From positions 6,572,001 through 6,636,000 of the forward strand of contig NW_026944383.1 of NCBI RefSeq assembly GCF_033439725.1: a DNA stretch of 64,000 bases, written 5' to 3'. Positions 47,927-60,206 of the stretch are shown here, piece after piece. Below the pieces are notes generated by a model. The model saw only the letters and a list, made by a program, of their open reading frames with translations. It was not told where the DNA came from and searched no databases. Both the position numbers and the translations under genes were made by a program. Numbering within the stretch: the first letter of the stretch is position 1; each line of letters starts with the position of its first letter. This DNA is from Neurospora tetraspora. Its lineage: Eukaryota > Ascomycota > Sordariomycetes > Sordariales > Sordariaceae.

Positions 47927-49015
47927 ATGACCACCACCAAAACAATCCTCATCACCGGCTTCAACCGCGGTCTCGGCCGCCTCCTCCTCTCCTCCTACTC
48001 CAGCGTCCCAACCACACCGTCATCGCCGCCGTCCGCAACCCCTCCCACCCGACCTCGCAATCCCTTTCGAGTCTTCCCGTCCACCCCTCCGGCACGACAC
48101 GCTTGATCATCGTCAAACTCGACCTGAACGTGCGCACCGACCCGGCTGCCGCCGTCAAGGAGCTCGCGGAGAAGCACGACATCAACACCATCGACGTGGT
48201 CATTGCCAACGCCTCGACGGGATACATATGGCCGAAGGTCAGGGAGGCCGAGGTGGATGATATTAGGGCGCATATGGAGACGAATGTGTTTGGGTTTGTG
48301 GAGTTGGTGAAGGGGCTGTTGCCTGTTTTGGAGAGGACGGCCGCGAAAAAAGGGGAAGGGGAGGGAGAGGATAAGGAGGTGGTTTGGGTTACGATTGGAA
48401 GTGGAGGGGGGTGGTTGAATGTGAGTTATTCTTCCTTGGTTTGCTTCTCTCTCTTCTCGGTTCCAAGACTTTGGACTCAGTCAGGGTCGGAGTGACATTA
48501 CACCTGGGAAGAACTTGAGGATGATGATGGAGTGAGGATTTACGGAAGAACTGGAAAGGGTTGATGATTGCCGGTTTGCTTCCTTGCTAACTGGTATGCA
48601 AACACAACACAACAGAACCCTGCCGCTGCCGCCGTCCCCAACGCAGCGTACGGTGTTACGAAAGCGGCCCAACATTACTTGACCAGGAAACTGCATGACG
48701 AGGAGCCGTGGTTGACCTCCTTCTCTATTGACCCTGGGTGAGCCACTTACTTGCCTACCTACTACCACTTATTCTTTCTAGGATTCGTTTCTTAGCATCG
48801 GCAATACCTGGACATTGGCTAACACGATTACCGTCCGAAACAGCTGGGTCAGAACCGAGATGGGAAACGCTGGGGCACGCGTGCTGGGCCTTGAAGAGGC
48901 GTATGGTGACCCGGAGGAAAGTGCTAAGGGCATGCTGAAGGTCTTTGACGCTGCTACGAGGGAGACGCACAGTGGGAAGATGTGGACGGCGGAAGGCGAG
49001 ACTGTTTTGTTTTAG
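47927..49015 (+). CDS. Short-chain dehydrogenase/reductase (ketoreductase-like) with apparent 1-nt frameshift
   Basis: Exons 47927-48420, 48616-48737, 48844-49015; introns 195 and 106 bp, GT-AG, phases agree. The start reads MTTTKTILITGFNRGLGRLL, the NAD(P)-binding motif (TG-x3-GLG). About 24 codons in (near 47996-48003) the frame slips: the expected continuation QRPNHTVIAAVRNP is in another frame, consistent with loss of one C in a C/T-rich stretch. From there it runs to the end: DVVIANAST, VTIGSGGGWLN, catalytic YGVTK, SIDPGWVRTEMGN, and end GKMWTAEGETVLF. It resembles norsolorinic-acid-ketoreductase-like SDRs; the substrate is unknown. Everything but the slip looks functional, so this is either a recent lesion or a base error in the sequence. 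Confidence 0.8.
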
Positions 49016-49851
49016 AGAGTTTGATGGTTGATTAAGGGAGAAGGTAGATTTCATTTTCGGTATCTGGTCCCATATCTTACATTGTCACTGTGTATCGGCA
49101 GTGAGAGATGGTTTGGTATGTTCAATAACCTGCCGTGGTATGGCTCGAGAAAGCAATTCAAAGTGATCAGTCACGATGACTCCGATCCTCGTACATTCAT
49201 GACGATCGTGGAGAGATGAAGAGGTCACTTTGATTACTGGCAACGGACTACGCTTTCAAATTATTGAATCAACCTAACTTTAGTGTCCTGTCCTCCATGG
49301 CCAACATTGCTCGGCTTATAGTAGCCATTAAAAAGAACAACCTCACGAGGACGCTGAAGAGTAAAACCCTCAAACATCTACTTGCTGATAGATACCCCCG
49401 CTATCTAGAACCGACAATCTTGGATTGCTGGTTCTAGGTGGCTGCCTCTGATTGTTATTACTTCTATCACGTAGAAACGCTTGCAGGAAAGGATATGAAA
49501 AGACGACGAAGTTGATGAGACCAACTAACCGGACTTTGTGTCGTGCTTGAAGATACCCTTCGTGAGCAGGCCGTGATTGAAGCCCTAATGAGGCCCGGAA
49601 AGAGCCCCAGAATGACTTCATCCATCTAAAATGACTGTTCTCACCTCAGTTTCATGCATGCATCATTTCGCCTCACCGACAACTATCACCTTGTACTGTC
49701 CTCACGGATCTCGCCGCTCGCTCGGAGACTTGGCCGCTGGCCGACCGACCACCAGACCGTCACGGTATCATTGCCATCCGGACAAGTGTGGACGGCCCGT
49801 TGTTGAGGCCCGGTTGCCTCTTTCCCCTGAATAGGTAGGTTCTGGCTGCTA
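49016..49851. other. Intergenic, SDR 3' side to MITE
   Basis: 836 bp. No supported CDS. Confidence 0.45.
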
Positions 49852-49937
49852 CTCGTCTGGGCTAGAAACACCTCAGACCCCATGCTGGCGCATGGGGTCT
49901 GGCAGGGCGATTAGCCAATATCAAGGCGATTAGCAAA
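49852..49937 (+). repeat. Left terminal inverted repeat of the MITE-like element
   Basis: 86 bp. Contains a palindrome (AGACCCCATG, loop CTGGCG, CATGGGGTCT) and two direct copies of GCGATTAGC, 20 bp apart, which could be transposase-binding sites. Confidence 0.9.
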
Positions 49938-50622
49938 TTTTTATATACATTAACCGCCTGCAAATTTACTAGCAAATCGAGGTAGCCCGGTATAGCTGCA
50001 TATCGTAAAATAAGGTGAAGGTATTCGCAGATTGATTCCTCACTCCACAACGTATGCATCAAAAATGTAAACGCGCTAGATTGTTTGCCTCGTTCCTCTC
50101 TATCTGGTGATAATTTTATTTCTTTTCATATCTTTAGTTTTGGTGGTGCAAATTGAATTACAATACGATTTTATCGTTTTTGAACATTCGGGAGCCTTCT
50201 AACATGTGAATAAAATGCGCACGTGCCTTCTTAGATTACTGCATATCCATCGCACTGTACATATGCTAGTAAATCCTAGTTAGGTGATTACCGTATTCCT
50301 GTCTGTTGTTAACCCACCCGGCAGTCAAGTCGTTAAGCTTGAGGATGAGGTTTATGAGGATGAGGATGGGGATGAGAATGAGTAATGGGAGGGTTTTGCT
50401 GATGATTATGATGATTATGAGGATAACAATGAGTATGAGTAACGATTTTGTACGATAATCACGATATTTCAGAGTACTAAAACACTATGAATAGATGTGG
50501 CGATGCAGCACGGTAGTTAGAATTGAGAAATTTGACTTCCTGACTTATATGCAGTTATGCAACAAAATGGTGGTACCTCCATTTGCTAGCGATTTGGGTG
50601 GTGGGGAATGTACTTAAATTTT

Positions 50623-50708
50623 TTTGCTAATCGCCTTGATATTGGCTAATCGCCCTGCCAGACCCCATGCGCCAGCATGGGGTCTGAGGCGTTTCTAGCC
50701 CAGACGAG
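50623..50708 (-). repeat. Right terminal inverted repeat of the MITE-like element
   Basis: Reverse-complement copy of the left end with one transition. It has the same palindrome and GCGATTAGC pair. Confidence 0.9.
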
Positions 50709-52460
50709 TAGGTCCACTCTATGCCTGGGTGTTGAAAAAAGGATGTACTGTGGTGGCGGTAGGAATGGGTGGGCAAGTTGAAGTCAACAGTAAGAACAAT
50801 GCGAGAGTGTCCAAAGCCCGTCCCTTCAATCCTTCCTTGTATTTTTATTTCCATTCCCCCAGGGGCATCCTACCAAGTGCAAAGTAGAAGGAAGGTGGTG
50901 GAAAGAAGGCAAAAGCCGGAGTGCTCCTGCTCCCGTACCCGAACAATCTCTTGGCATTCATCACACCTCCCACCTCTCATCCCGTCCCACCTGCCGCTAA
51001 GCGCCGAGTTTCCTTTTCTGCCACTCATTCATCCACACAGATCCCCCCGTCTTTTTGGCTACGCGCGCGAAGCGTTCTTCGGCGGCTAACGTTCTCACTC
51101 TCACAGTCTCACGGCCTGCTTGTCTCGCTTCCTTCCTTGCTACACACCCTCCTGAGTCCTGACAGATCCCCCAAGTTCCATTGTCACTTACGCCAAGTAG
51201 ATCGCACACACACAGCCACTTTTACTCATGTGATGTGACTGGGCTCTTTAGGCTTCTGACGAGGGTCTGATGGGGGTCCGATTGATGAGACGGGGAGTCG
51301 CACTCACTCTGCTGATCTCTTACCAAAAACCGAAGGTAGTTCGTGACTATGATGGTTAGAAGGGTTAGAAGGGTCAGAAGGGGTTCGCCTCTGGCGGGCT
51401 CTCCGATGTTGGACTTCTGTGATGGCAAAAGAAGGTCGTTGTAATGGGTCTTGTTGGGTTGGAGTTCATGCTCTTGCCTCAATGAAAGATCAACGTTCTC
51501 TTCGGGCTCACCTAGCGTCGTTGATCGGGCTTCATCGGGCTGTGATCGTGGTATCGGATGTTTCGAGGTGAAATATTTGAGGCCTAGACAGGCTTGAATG
51601 ACATCAAGACGTATAATCACGGTGGTCTGAGAAGGTGACAAAGGTGGTTGTAATTTTGCTTTTCTTCATTCCCCCCTATTACGGGCATGCCTAACTAACT
51701 AAATAGCTAGTTAGCTGATTCCCAATCTAGATCTGTTTCTCCGAGAGCCATGCTTCTGGATCCAGATCCAGAATGCGGCGGCGGACTCTTTTTCCCTCCC
51801 CCTTTCCCCAGTCTCTCCTGATTCCCCCCATGTGTGGTTTCTGTGGGTTTTCTGGTTTGTCGTTGAGTGAAATGCACACCAAATGTCGCCAGATGGTCAG
51901 AATCGTGCACTACTCAAGAACGGCATCATATCTAGTGACTGAAAAAGAAAAACAATCTGAACGTTTGAGAAGAAGTGAAAAACAAAGGTATCGAAGGGTC
52001 ATGAATCGTCGTAAAATCGTGAGAAGTAAAACCAAGAATTCCCCAGTTCCTGAAATCCCACACCGGATCAAGTGCTATGTGTTGATATCATAGACTGACC
52101 GTACACAACCTAACCTGTATCTACCAAGTTCACCCCTTTTTACACCTCTCATTCCCTTCCCTTTCTTCGGAGAAAACAAAAGGCACAACAAATCACACGC
52201 AGAGAATATAAAACGCCGTTGAATGTTGCTCAAGAAAAAAAAAAAAAATGCAAACAAAAAAGCCATTCAACGGCACAAAGTGGTATCTCAAGGTATTCCA
52301 ACCATTCTGTTCCAAGACATAAGTAAAAGAAGAGAAAGAAGCGAAGGTTTGAGGTGAGAGTGTTTTGAAGAGACAAAAAACAGGATGTGAACACCCTGGG
52401 AAAGAACGAAAGGCGGGTATAACAGCGAAGAAAATGAAAACAAAGAAAAAAAGAATCAAC
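50709..52460. other. Intergenic, MITE to SAM/PH gene 3' end
   Basis: 1.75 kb, no supported CDS. Includes a small palindromic TA-rich site CTAACTAACTAAATAGCTAG (51690-51709) and a poly-A run (about 52236-52249). Confidence 0.45.
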
Positions 52461-55191
52461 TCAAATCATGCTGCCGTTGACAACAACCTCAGCTCCCTCA
52501 CCCTTCTGTTTGAGCGCCTTAGCCAGCATCAACTCCCTCATCCAGTCAATGCGCTCATCTCTGCTCTTGACAGCAAAGTGGTGCATCTTTCCGGTGCCGT
52601 TAACGGCGCCTTGAATAGCGCTGGCCCCGTTAGCCGCGGCCGCAGACGACGCCGAAGGCCCAGGGATGCTGTTCTCGCGCTTGCGCAACTGCCCCTTGAC
52701 GGCGGCCTTGCCGTCCTGAGGAATCAGCTGGAAGCTAAAGGCAGCAATGTCATCCTTGGAGTGGGCGTCGCCGGAGCCGCGGCGGATGTGCATGGCCTTG
52801 AAGGCGGCGTTTAGCTTGGAGGTGTTGGCGTTGCTGCTGCAGGCGATGGCATAGTCGTCAATGTCAATGTACTCGAGCGTCTTGTTGTTGGCCGTGGCCG
52901 CGTCCTTGTGCATGGTCAAACGGGTGCCGCGGAGCTTGAAGTAGTGCTCGTGCCACTCGTGGCGGAGCATCTTGGTCTTGCGCTTCTTCATGAGACCTTG
53001 GTAGGAGACGGCTTCGCCGTTCGTCATGTCTTCCGTGGGCTGGGTGCTCGTGGGAGAGAGACGACTTCCGCTGCTGGGGCTGTTGCTGACTCTATGGCTG
53101 CTTTCGGTAGGGCTGGTGCCGGCACTCTTGCTTGGGGCAATGACTGCCGAGGAGCCAGGCATGGGAGCGATGGCACGCTCAAAGGTGGTGCGGTTGGTCT
53201 GGCTCCATGGGTATTGCACACGGGGAGGGGGCTGCAGAGGGCGCTGTGTTTGGGTGGTGGCTCTCTGAGAGAAAGACTTGTTCTGTGGTTGCACGGCAGT
53301 GAGGGGTGTGACGATTTTGTTCTCATCCAGCGCAGGCATGACAGGGAAGGAGGGCCGACGGATAGTGGCGCGAGACATAGATCGCGGAGGGGCAGGGTTA
53401 TGGCGGTAGTTCATGTCAGGCGGAACTGACTGGGAAACATCTCGAGAGATGATGGGGATGGAGGTCATGGTGACCGGAACATCCATCTCGGAGAAGGGGG
53501 TACCGAAGCGGTATACGCCAACCGGAGTCGCTTCTTCGGAAGAAGCAGAATGGTCGCTCATCTCACGGAACGAAGGAATTACCTGCGATTGACGACGAGC
53601 AGATGTTGCACGAGCCGATACAGGTCCAGCTACAGCGCCACCCTCATTAGGGATTGCTAGCTTAGGAAGAGCACGCAACCTCGCATGAGGACCTTGAGCT
53701 TGCTGCTGGGGGTATAGCTCGAACGGAGGTGTTGGGGGAACCTCGCTCGAGCCGACCGCATGGTGGTTCTGGAAGTCAAGGAATTGACGAACGTTGTCTT
53801 GGGGATCCCGCGAAATGACATTTCGCAGGGTAGCTTCCTGGAGATACTGTAGAGTTGGTTGATCTCCAGGTCCCATAACGTCCGAGGATGCCACAACCGA
53901 CGGGATGGCGTCAGAGACAGGACGAAAGGGGTCGATAGCCTCAGCCGTCTGCGGGTTTCCGGGATTACCCGCGACCATAATGAAACCTCCTTCATCAATG
54001 TTGACAAATGGGTGGTCCTTCTTGAACGCCTCAATCATCTTCTGGTTCCGCTTCCACTTGGCGCAGTTCTCGCCCTTGGAGCAGCTGTGAGGCTTGGGCA
54101 TGAGCTGCTCAATGCCAACAATGGAGACTGACTCGAGAGGAGAGATCACGTCATTGATCTTTGGCCTCACTTTGCTCGCCTTCCTCTTGGGCTTGTTCAC
54201 GCTTTCGTTCCTCCGCAGCTCTCTTTCAACCTTGCGGTCCGGCTCATCCTCAATCGGGGTTTCGGGCTGAGGGTCCGGCTTCTGGATGTTCCTCATGGAG
54301 TGGATTTCATTCCAGACCCTTGTTCGCATGCCAAAGGATGTGATTCCAAGCTCTTTCAGATCCTCAAACTTTAGTGTGATCAAGATGGACCCTGTAATAT
54401 CGTTCTCCACAAATCTCTCGCAGGTAGTAAGCTCAACGCCGGCGTTGAACATCCATTGGGCAACCATCTCAGGAGTCCATTCGGGAAGGGTTCGTGTGTC
54501 GAGTTCGACATCGGTGAATCGGAAGGGCCCGGAGTCGCGCTTGCTCCTAGATGGAAGGGTCGTAAGATGAACGGTATGTTGCAGAAAGTGGTCATGTTCT
54601 TGAGCCTTCCGTTCCGTAACCGGCGATAGGGTCAAGGCGTTTTGATATTCGATGGAATGCAGGGACACAGAGCTGCGGAAAAGATGGGGTCCTCTGGGAC
54701 CTTCCACTTGCTTCATCTCCTCGAACGGGAACGGGAACCCTCCTCTTTGGCGCACTGATCTTGGTGTTTGGACCTCATCATAGGAAGACATTGTTGTGAA
54801 ACTTGGTTGACCGCCCGACTTTGACTTTGGTCTTTGTTAGCGGTCCGCATCACGGACTTGAAGTGAATAGGTGCAATTGACTTACTGAACCGATACTGTT
54901 GCGAGGCGAGATCTCGTCATCATGAGCCAGATCCTCCATATCGCTGTAGATATCGTCCTCCTCCATCTCCCAATCGGACTCCATGAATTCGGTGTATACT
55001 GAGTTTGGCCTGTCCTTGACATTGTTGGTGGAGAAGAAGCTCTCGACCCGAGAGCCGGTCTTTTGGCGCATTTCGTTGTGGCGGTCATGCTCCCGCACAT
55101 GATAGTGTAGGTTGTCCTGCAGCATATGGTGAGCAATCTGCGTCGCTGATGTCAATGGCATGTTGATATTGCTTACCATGTTGGCAGTCAT
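52461..55191 (-). CDS. SAM and PH domain protein (Boi/Pob1-related class, no SH3)
   Basis: Two exons: 55191-54886 (102 codons, starting MTANMVSNINM) and about 54824-52461. Donor GTAAGT at 54885; acceptor either AAG ending 54825 or AAG ending 54819 (both phase 0, branch GCTAAC), then KSGGQPSFTTMSSYDE. Total about 887-889 aa. A start at MSSYDE (54791) would give 776 aa but loses the acidic first exon, so the spliced form is preferred. SAM domain at about residues 218-280 (WTPEMVAQWMFNAGVE, then FEDLKELGITSFGMRTRVW). A short Cys motif follows (CSKGENCAKWKR). The centre is disordered. A PH domain at about 725-880 (YQGLMKKRKTKMLRHEWHEH) ends HHFAVKSRDERIDWMRELML and is split by a low-complexity insert. 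Likely a membrane-associated scaffold in polarity; the role is inferred. Confidence 0.87.
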
Positions 55192-58100
55192 GGTGGTTGA
55201 GATGTCCCCTATGGGTCTCGGGGTGACACAGGCGAGGGGTATATATCAATGGCGGCCTGAAGCCACTTTTTCGTTGAATTTTTGCCGCTGCCGGCAGTGC
55301 CGATCTTTGTATCCTCGATATCGCTACGCTGAACCGGGGAGATTTAAGATGGATTGAACATGTGACTTTTTGTGGTATAACCCGCGTGGTCACAGTGAAA
55401 GAAGCCGAACCAGGAGGAAGGTCGACTGTGAGACGTTGACGGACAGCGACAGAGAGTTATGTAGGGCGAATCGATGGTCAACCCACGATGTCGGCAAGCG
55501 CTTCAAGCTGTGGAGGAGGGTAACGAGGTAACCTCAGCGGTGCGGTGCAGGTATAGTACCTATGTAAGCCACGGGCCAGAAGATACTGGTCTCCAATCGA
55601 TGTCTGGGTGTGAAGAAAAGGCGAACTGGGGGGTGCCCCTGTTGGGATAGGTGAAAAACGAGACGGGATGGGATGTGATATGGGGTGGATTGCAGCAACA
55701 GAACCAGATCGGCTCATGGATGGATTTCATGTTGAGGACAGGGCCAGTCAGTGACAGTGGCAGCAGTCACCGGTGACAGGCACAGTGCAGCAGGTATACT
55801 GTCGAGAATCGAATCTTTTCCCGGGCCGTAGCACACAGAGAGAGAGAGATAGAGAGGAGAGAGAAAAAGACTCTCGGTCTCACTCTCGCCGTTGCTCGGC
55901 GAGAAGGGTGTGGTCTCCCGCTACGGGGTATAGCCCCCCCGGCCCATAAGCCTGACGGGCATGGTTCAAGGGTATAGGTACCATCAGTAGCGCATGTCGA
56001 GCCCGGATGGTGTCCGCCATGGCATGTCCTCCATCGGCCCAGCAAGTGGACGAACCCGACTTTCATAGCCTCGATGGTGTGCATTCGGATGCCTGTCCAG
56101 TGATGCAGAGTGGCTTTTGGCCAGGACGAGCTATGAGGATAAAATTAGCAGGGTCTAGTGTGGTATAGGTGTGAAATGCGAGTCAAGCCAGCATGGAGCA
56201 CGCCAGAAGGGTGTCGACGGGCGGTCGACGGGCAGTGGACGGGGTGCCATGAGGTGCTGGAGATGGGATGTGGCCGTGGTGGTTGGCCTGGGGTTCAGGT
56301 TGTTGGTTGGTTGTGCTCTCGTGAAAAGGCGGAACAGCAAGTGGAAGGTCGAGTTGTACGAGTCACGACAAGTGACAAGACTTGGAAAGCGGGGCAACAG
56401 CGACGGTCTAACACGCGATTGGGTCAAAATTCTGTCGTGCAAGCAAGCACATTAAAAGAGCGTTTCTGGCTGCTGATTGGCTGCTGAGGGCAAAAAATGC
56501 CCAGAATAGTCGATGCTAAGCGCCGAATGTGCCATTTTGCGCTATTCCTTTTGAGACACGTCTCTTGTCTTTTTTGTCCTTCAGAACCCTCGGAATCGAT
56601 ACTTGTTCTTTTCAACACAGGAAGAACCCTGCGCCAACCCTGGACCTAACCCTGGGGGCGAGTGGGCCGTGCCGATCTGCTCTGGTTCCACCACTCATCA
56701 GCTCGATTCAATGTCTCCGCAGCTCCAGAAGCGGAGTCGACCAGACTTTCAGTGCCCGTTTCTCTCCGAGTTTCCCTCGTTTTCAACTGCCATTCTGTCC
56801 CGTCTGTCAGTCCAAAACAGAAAAACTTCTCAGTCCGCGCATGACGATAGTTGCAACTATTTACTGCGCAAGTGTCGTATGGATGTTCCTGCAGCATGTG
56901 TCCTGTACCTGTGTGCTCAGTGCTGTGCTATGCTGCGAGTGCGGTTTGTAATTTGACGTCCACGAATGGAGAGGAGCCGGGTTCATCAGTTCATCAAGAA
57001 CATCAGTTCATGACATTCCGTTCAATGCCCAATCGCATTCAAAACCTTCAAAATGTTGACGATGGCGGGACGGACTTTTCTTTACCGAACACGACGAGGG
57101 TTCCAAGTGATACATCTCTTATCTTCCACATCCTCTCGAATTGCCAACTGTGATAGGGCTTATCTGGCCCGTGGGGTTGAAGTGGAAGAGGATGCGATCA
57201 AGTGTGCTCCCGTTGCACCTTGTGGGGTTTGGGTTTTGGTTTTGATTTGATTTCTCTTTTCTCCTCTCTCGCATCGCATTCCCGTTCGCTCGCGGATCGA
57301 TTGGCGACATATCGACACTCCGATTCGAGCCTGTGAGATAACGGTGGACACTTCTTAAACACTCATTGACAGTTAGGTTATTAGGCACAACGATCAGCAA
57401 TCCTGAAGCAGCGGACCTCCCGTGCGTGCCGTTGATCCATCTCGCATCACTACCAGAAGAAAAGGCAGTCATGGGACGGACCGGCCCCCGGACTGAGGTG
57501 ATGAAGGGATCTCCATCTCCGGCTACTCTCCTCTCCAGAGTCAGAATGTCAGATCCCTCGGTCATTGCGCCGTTTCCGGATTTTCTGGCCATCAGCTAGC
57601 CGGCCCGGTCCCCTGTCGAGTGCAATTCCGGGTGAGAGATCCTCTTCAGCAAACCGGGGGCCTACCGGGCCAGGGCAGTGTGGGGACGACGCACTTCAGC
57701 TACTCCATAGAAACGGTTCGCCTGCCTTTTTCCCTCGTCGCCGGTAACCATCAGCTCACGGACGGCGCTTGTCCTCATCAGGACAATTTGCCCCGTTACT
57801 GTGGCATGCTCTGGCCTGTTCCTGCATTCAACGCTTTTCGCTCTCACCCAATGGCTTGGTGAAGCAACACAAGAAGGATGACACGCAGGGCAGAGAGTAG
57901 AGAACACATGACATGTGCAAGATTGGACAAAACAAACTCGACAATTGAAGCGAGAAACCCGAGTTTCAGATTCCCGTTGACTGACAGCGAACAGATTGAC
58001 CAGATTGGCAATGCCATCGGTTCACGGCCCAAGACCTCGAAAGTCGAAAGCAGCAAGACTCCAACGATCTCTCGTTCAGGACCGGCCATGCTCCATGTTC

Positions 58101-60181
58101 CACCGCGGTGGCGACAGGCATGTTGCGGTGTGCTATAATCCTGTCGCCTGCGTGCAAAAGAGTCATACCTCAACACGATCCCAACTCTCCTCATGCCATT
58201 GTCCGTCGCCAAGCGTGTCGCAACCCGATAGACATCTCGTGGAAGCCCAAAGCCGCAAAGCCGCAACCCGTCCCCGCTGAATCCAGGGCGATAGCCAAGG
58301 CGAAAGTCATGTGCTTCGGTTTGCGGCTTCTCAGATCCTGCTTTGCTCAACACCAAAGGTCAGGGAAGAAGGTCCGATATCGACGCGAGCCGGAAAAGCT
58401 TGCATGCCGGCATATCATAGGCGTAGCTTCACCGAGCCTCAAGATCAGCCGATCTCAAGGGCATCAACCACAGACACCAACCATTTTATTCTACCAGGTT
58501 TTTTGCACTTTTGGCACAGCCGAGAGTCAAAACCGTTTTGCTGCCCAATATCAGAGAAATCTCGGTTCTTGTTTTGTAGATCACTGAACACCAGGGTCCT
58601 CATCCTGTCGTCCCAGGAGCATGAAGCTAGCTAGCTGCTAGCTGCTACAATGCATCGTTGACTCAACAAAGGGCAGGGTACGGCAGCGAGGGCAGGGTCC
58701 AGGGGAGCCCTGAACTGTCACAGCTGCTCTCCAGCTCTGATCCTAGCTCCGTCCATCATCTTCTGCCCTAGCTTCACAACCCCGCTCTCGCAAGCTCCCT
58801 CCCGAGGTGAATCCCGCGCCGCGCACTGCCAGGGACTTGCCAGGGCATCAACAGCCTCACATCTCATGCCCTTGTCCGAGACCTCTGACCATACCACCTC
58901 GGAAGGATGACCGGCGTCAACGATGGGGAGGGGATCTTGACCGCTATTGCTATTTCTATGAGAAACAGCTTTTCTCGTCACCAAGACAAAAGACAAGGAA
59001 GAAGAGAACAAAAACCGCAAAAAATCGACATGGCGAAGGAGACATCACAGTAGGATCAGGCTACTCTACCTTGACTAGGTGGGACCCGAAAGCCAATATT
59101 GCTTGCTACGAGGAAGCTCTCTCTCTCTCCAACAGGCGGCATAAGCATGTTCCCGTGTCTCTCACATGCCTACCTACAACAAGCTACAACATGGACAGTA
59201 CAAGCTGTACGTTGTGGATCGCGAGCCCAAACTCTTTTTTTTTTTGCTTGTCGCCTTTGCTTCATCATCGTGAAAGAAAACCCAATGACGCCGACGATAT
59301 CTTCACTGCCCAATACGGAGTTCTTGAAAAGGCACACCCGACGGGCAATGCGGTGCACCCTTGCCCCTGACTTTAGCTTCATTCACAGAGAGGCACTGTA
59401 ACTGTGGCTACCTCTTTACACCCACTAAAACTGCGGTCGCCCAGCGGGCGGCCTAGTACAGCATAAGCGTCCACGTTGTGCCCTGTACCTGTCGTACAGG
59501 CCCTGCAGCGTAGGAGACGAAGACCCAAAGCCTGCATCGTGACGCATTTCACTACGTTGGGGTAACTCGACTTTTTTTTTCTTTACTTATCTCAAAACTT
59601 CTGATCTTCTTTTTCTTTTGAAGCAGAGACTGTGTAACGGAGAAAACAGCTGGGGACAGGGAGGCAAACACACACCGACTCTTTGGCTTCCATTGCCTCT
59701 CCAGTCCGTGGAAGTGATGGGTTATGGTATAGGATCATGGGAGTTGCCTTTGAATTGTGCACGCGGATAGGGTCTGGGGTCGTTTATGCGCGGGGTAAGC
59801 AAGTCAAAATGGTAAGAGCTATCCGCGAACTTTTTTATCATGTGGTTCACGGATATGACGTTTCTGCGACAAGACAAGACGAGACGGAAAGCGCGAAGGT
59901 AAAGCAAGCATCCCATCCCTTCCGTCCGGATATCGGCGAGTCAAAAGAACAGACGAAAAAGAAAGAACAAGAAAAGTTGGGATGAACGTGTGGCTCCCGT
60001 GCGTCCGTCTCGGCCTCTTCCATCCATTCATTGTCTTGTCTCATCGGCGTCGAGCGCTCGGGGACGTTCGAGAACTACCAACCTTCCAACCAACCTCGCA
60101 ATTCACCACGACGACTAGGACAATTGAGAGCCGTGTTTCAATGTCTTGACTGACAACTCAACTGTTCCCAAGACACACCTA

Positions 60182-60206
60182 CTGCAACTGCAACTGCAAC
60201 TGCAAG
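60182..60206. repeat. CTGCAA hexanucleotide repeat
   Basis: Four tandem CTGCAA units. Confidence 0.8.

Larger units (their letters stand above)
49852..50708. mobile_element. Non-autonomous TA-flanked inverted-repeat element (MITE-like), 857 bp
   Basis: Ends are flanked by TA (49850-49851 and 50709-50710). Both begin CTCGTCTGGGCTAGAAAC and match for about 86 bp with a single transition. The first six bases are the same as those of the large element at 4850, pointing to a related Fot1/pogo-type transposase. There is no transposase frame inside; the only coding-like piece is an acidic run near 50332-50442. The interior is AT-rich. The near-perfect ends suggest a younger age than the element at 4850. 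Confidence 0.85.

Noticed and set aside
57119-57592. 157-codon minus-strand frame with ATG
   Set aside because: No domain and no supporting exon structure; composition is like surrounding non-coding DNA.
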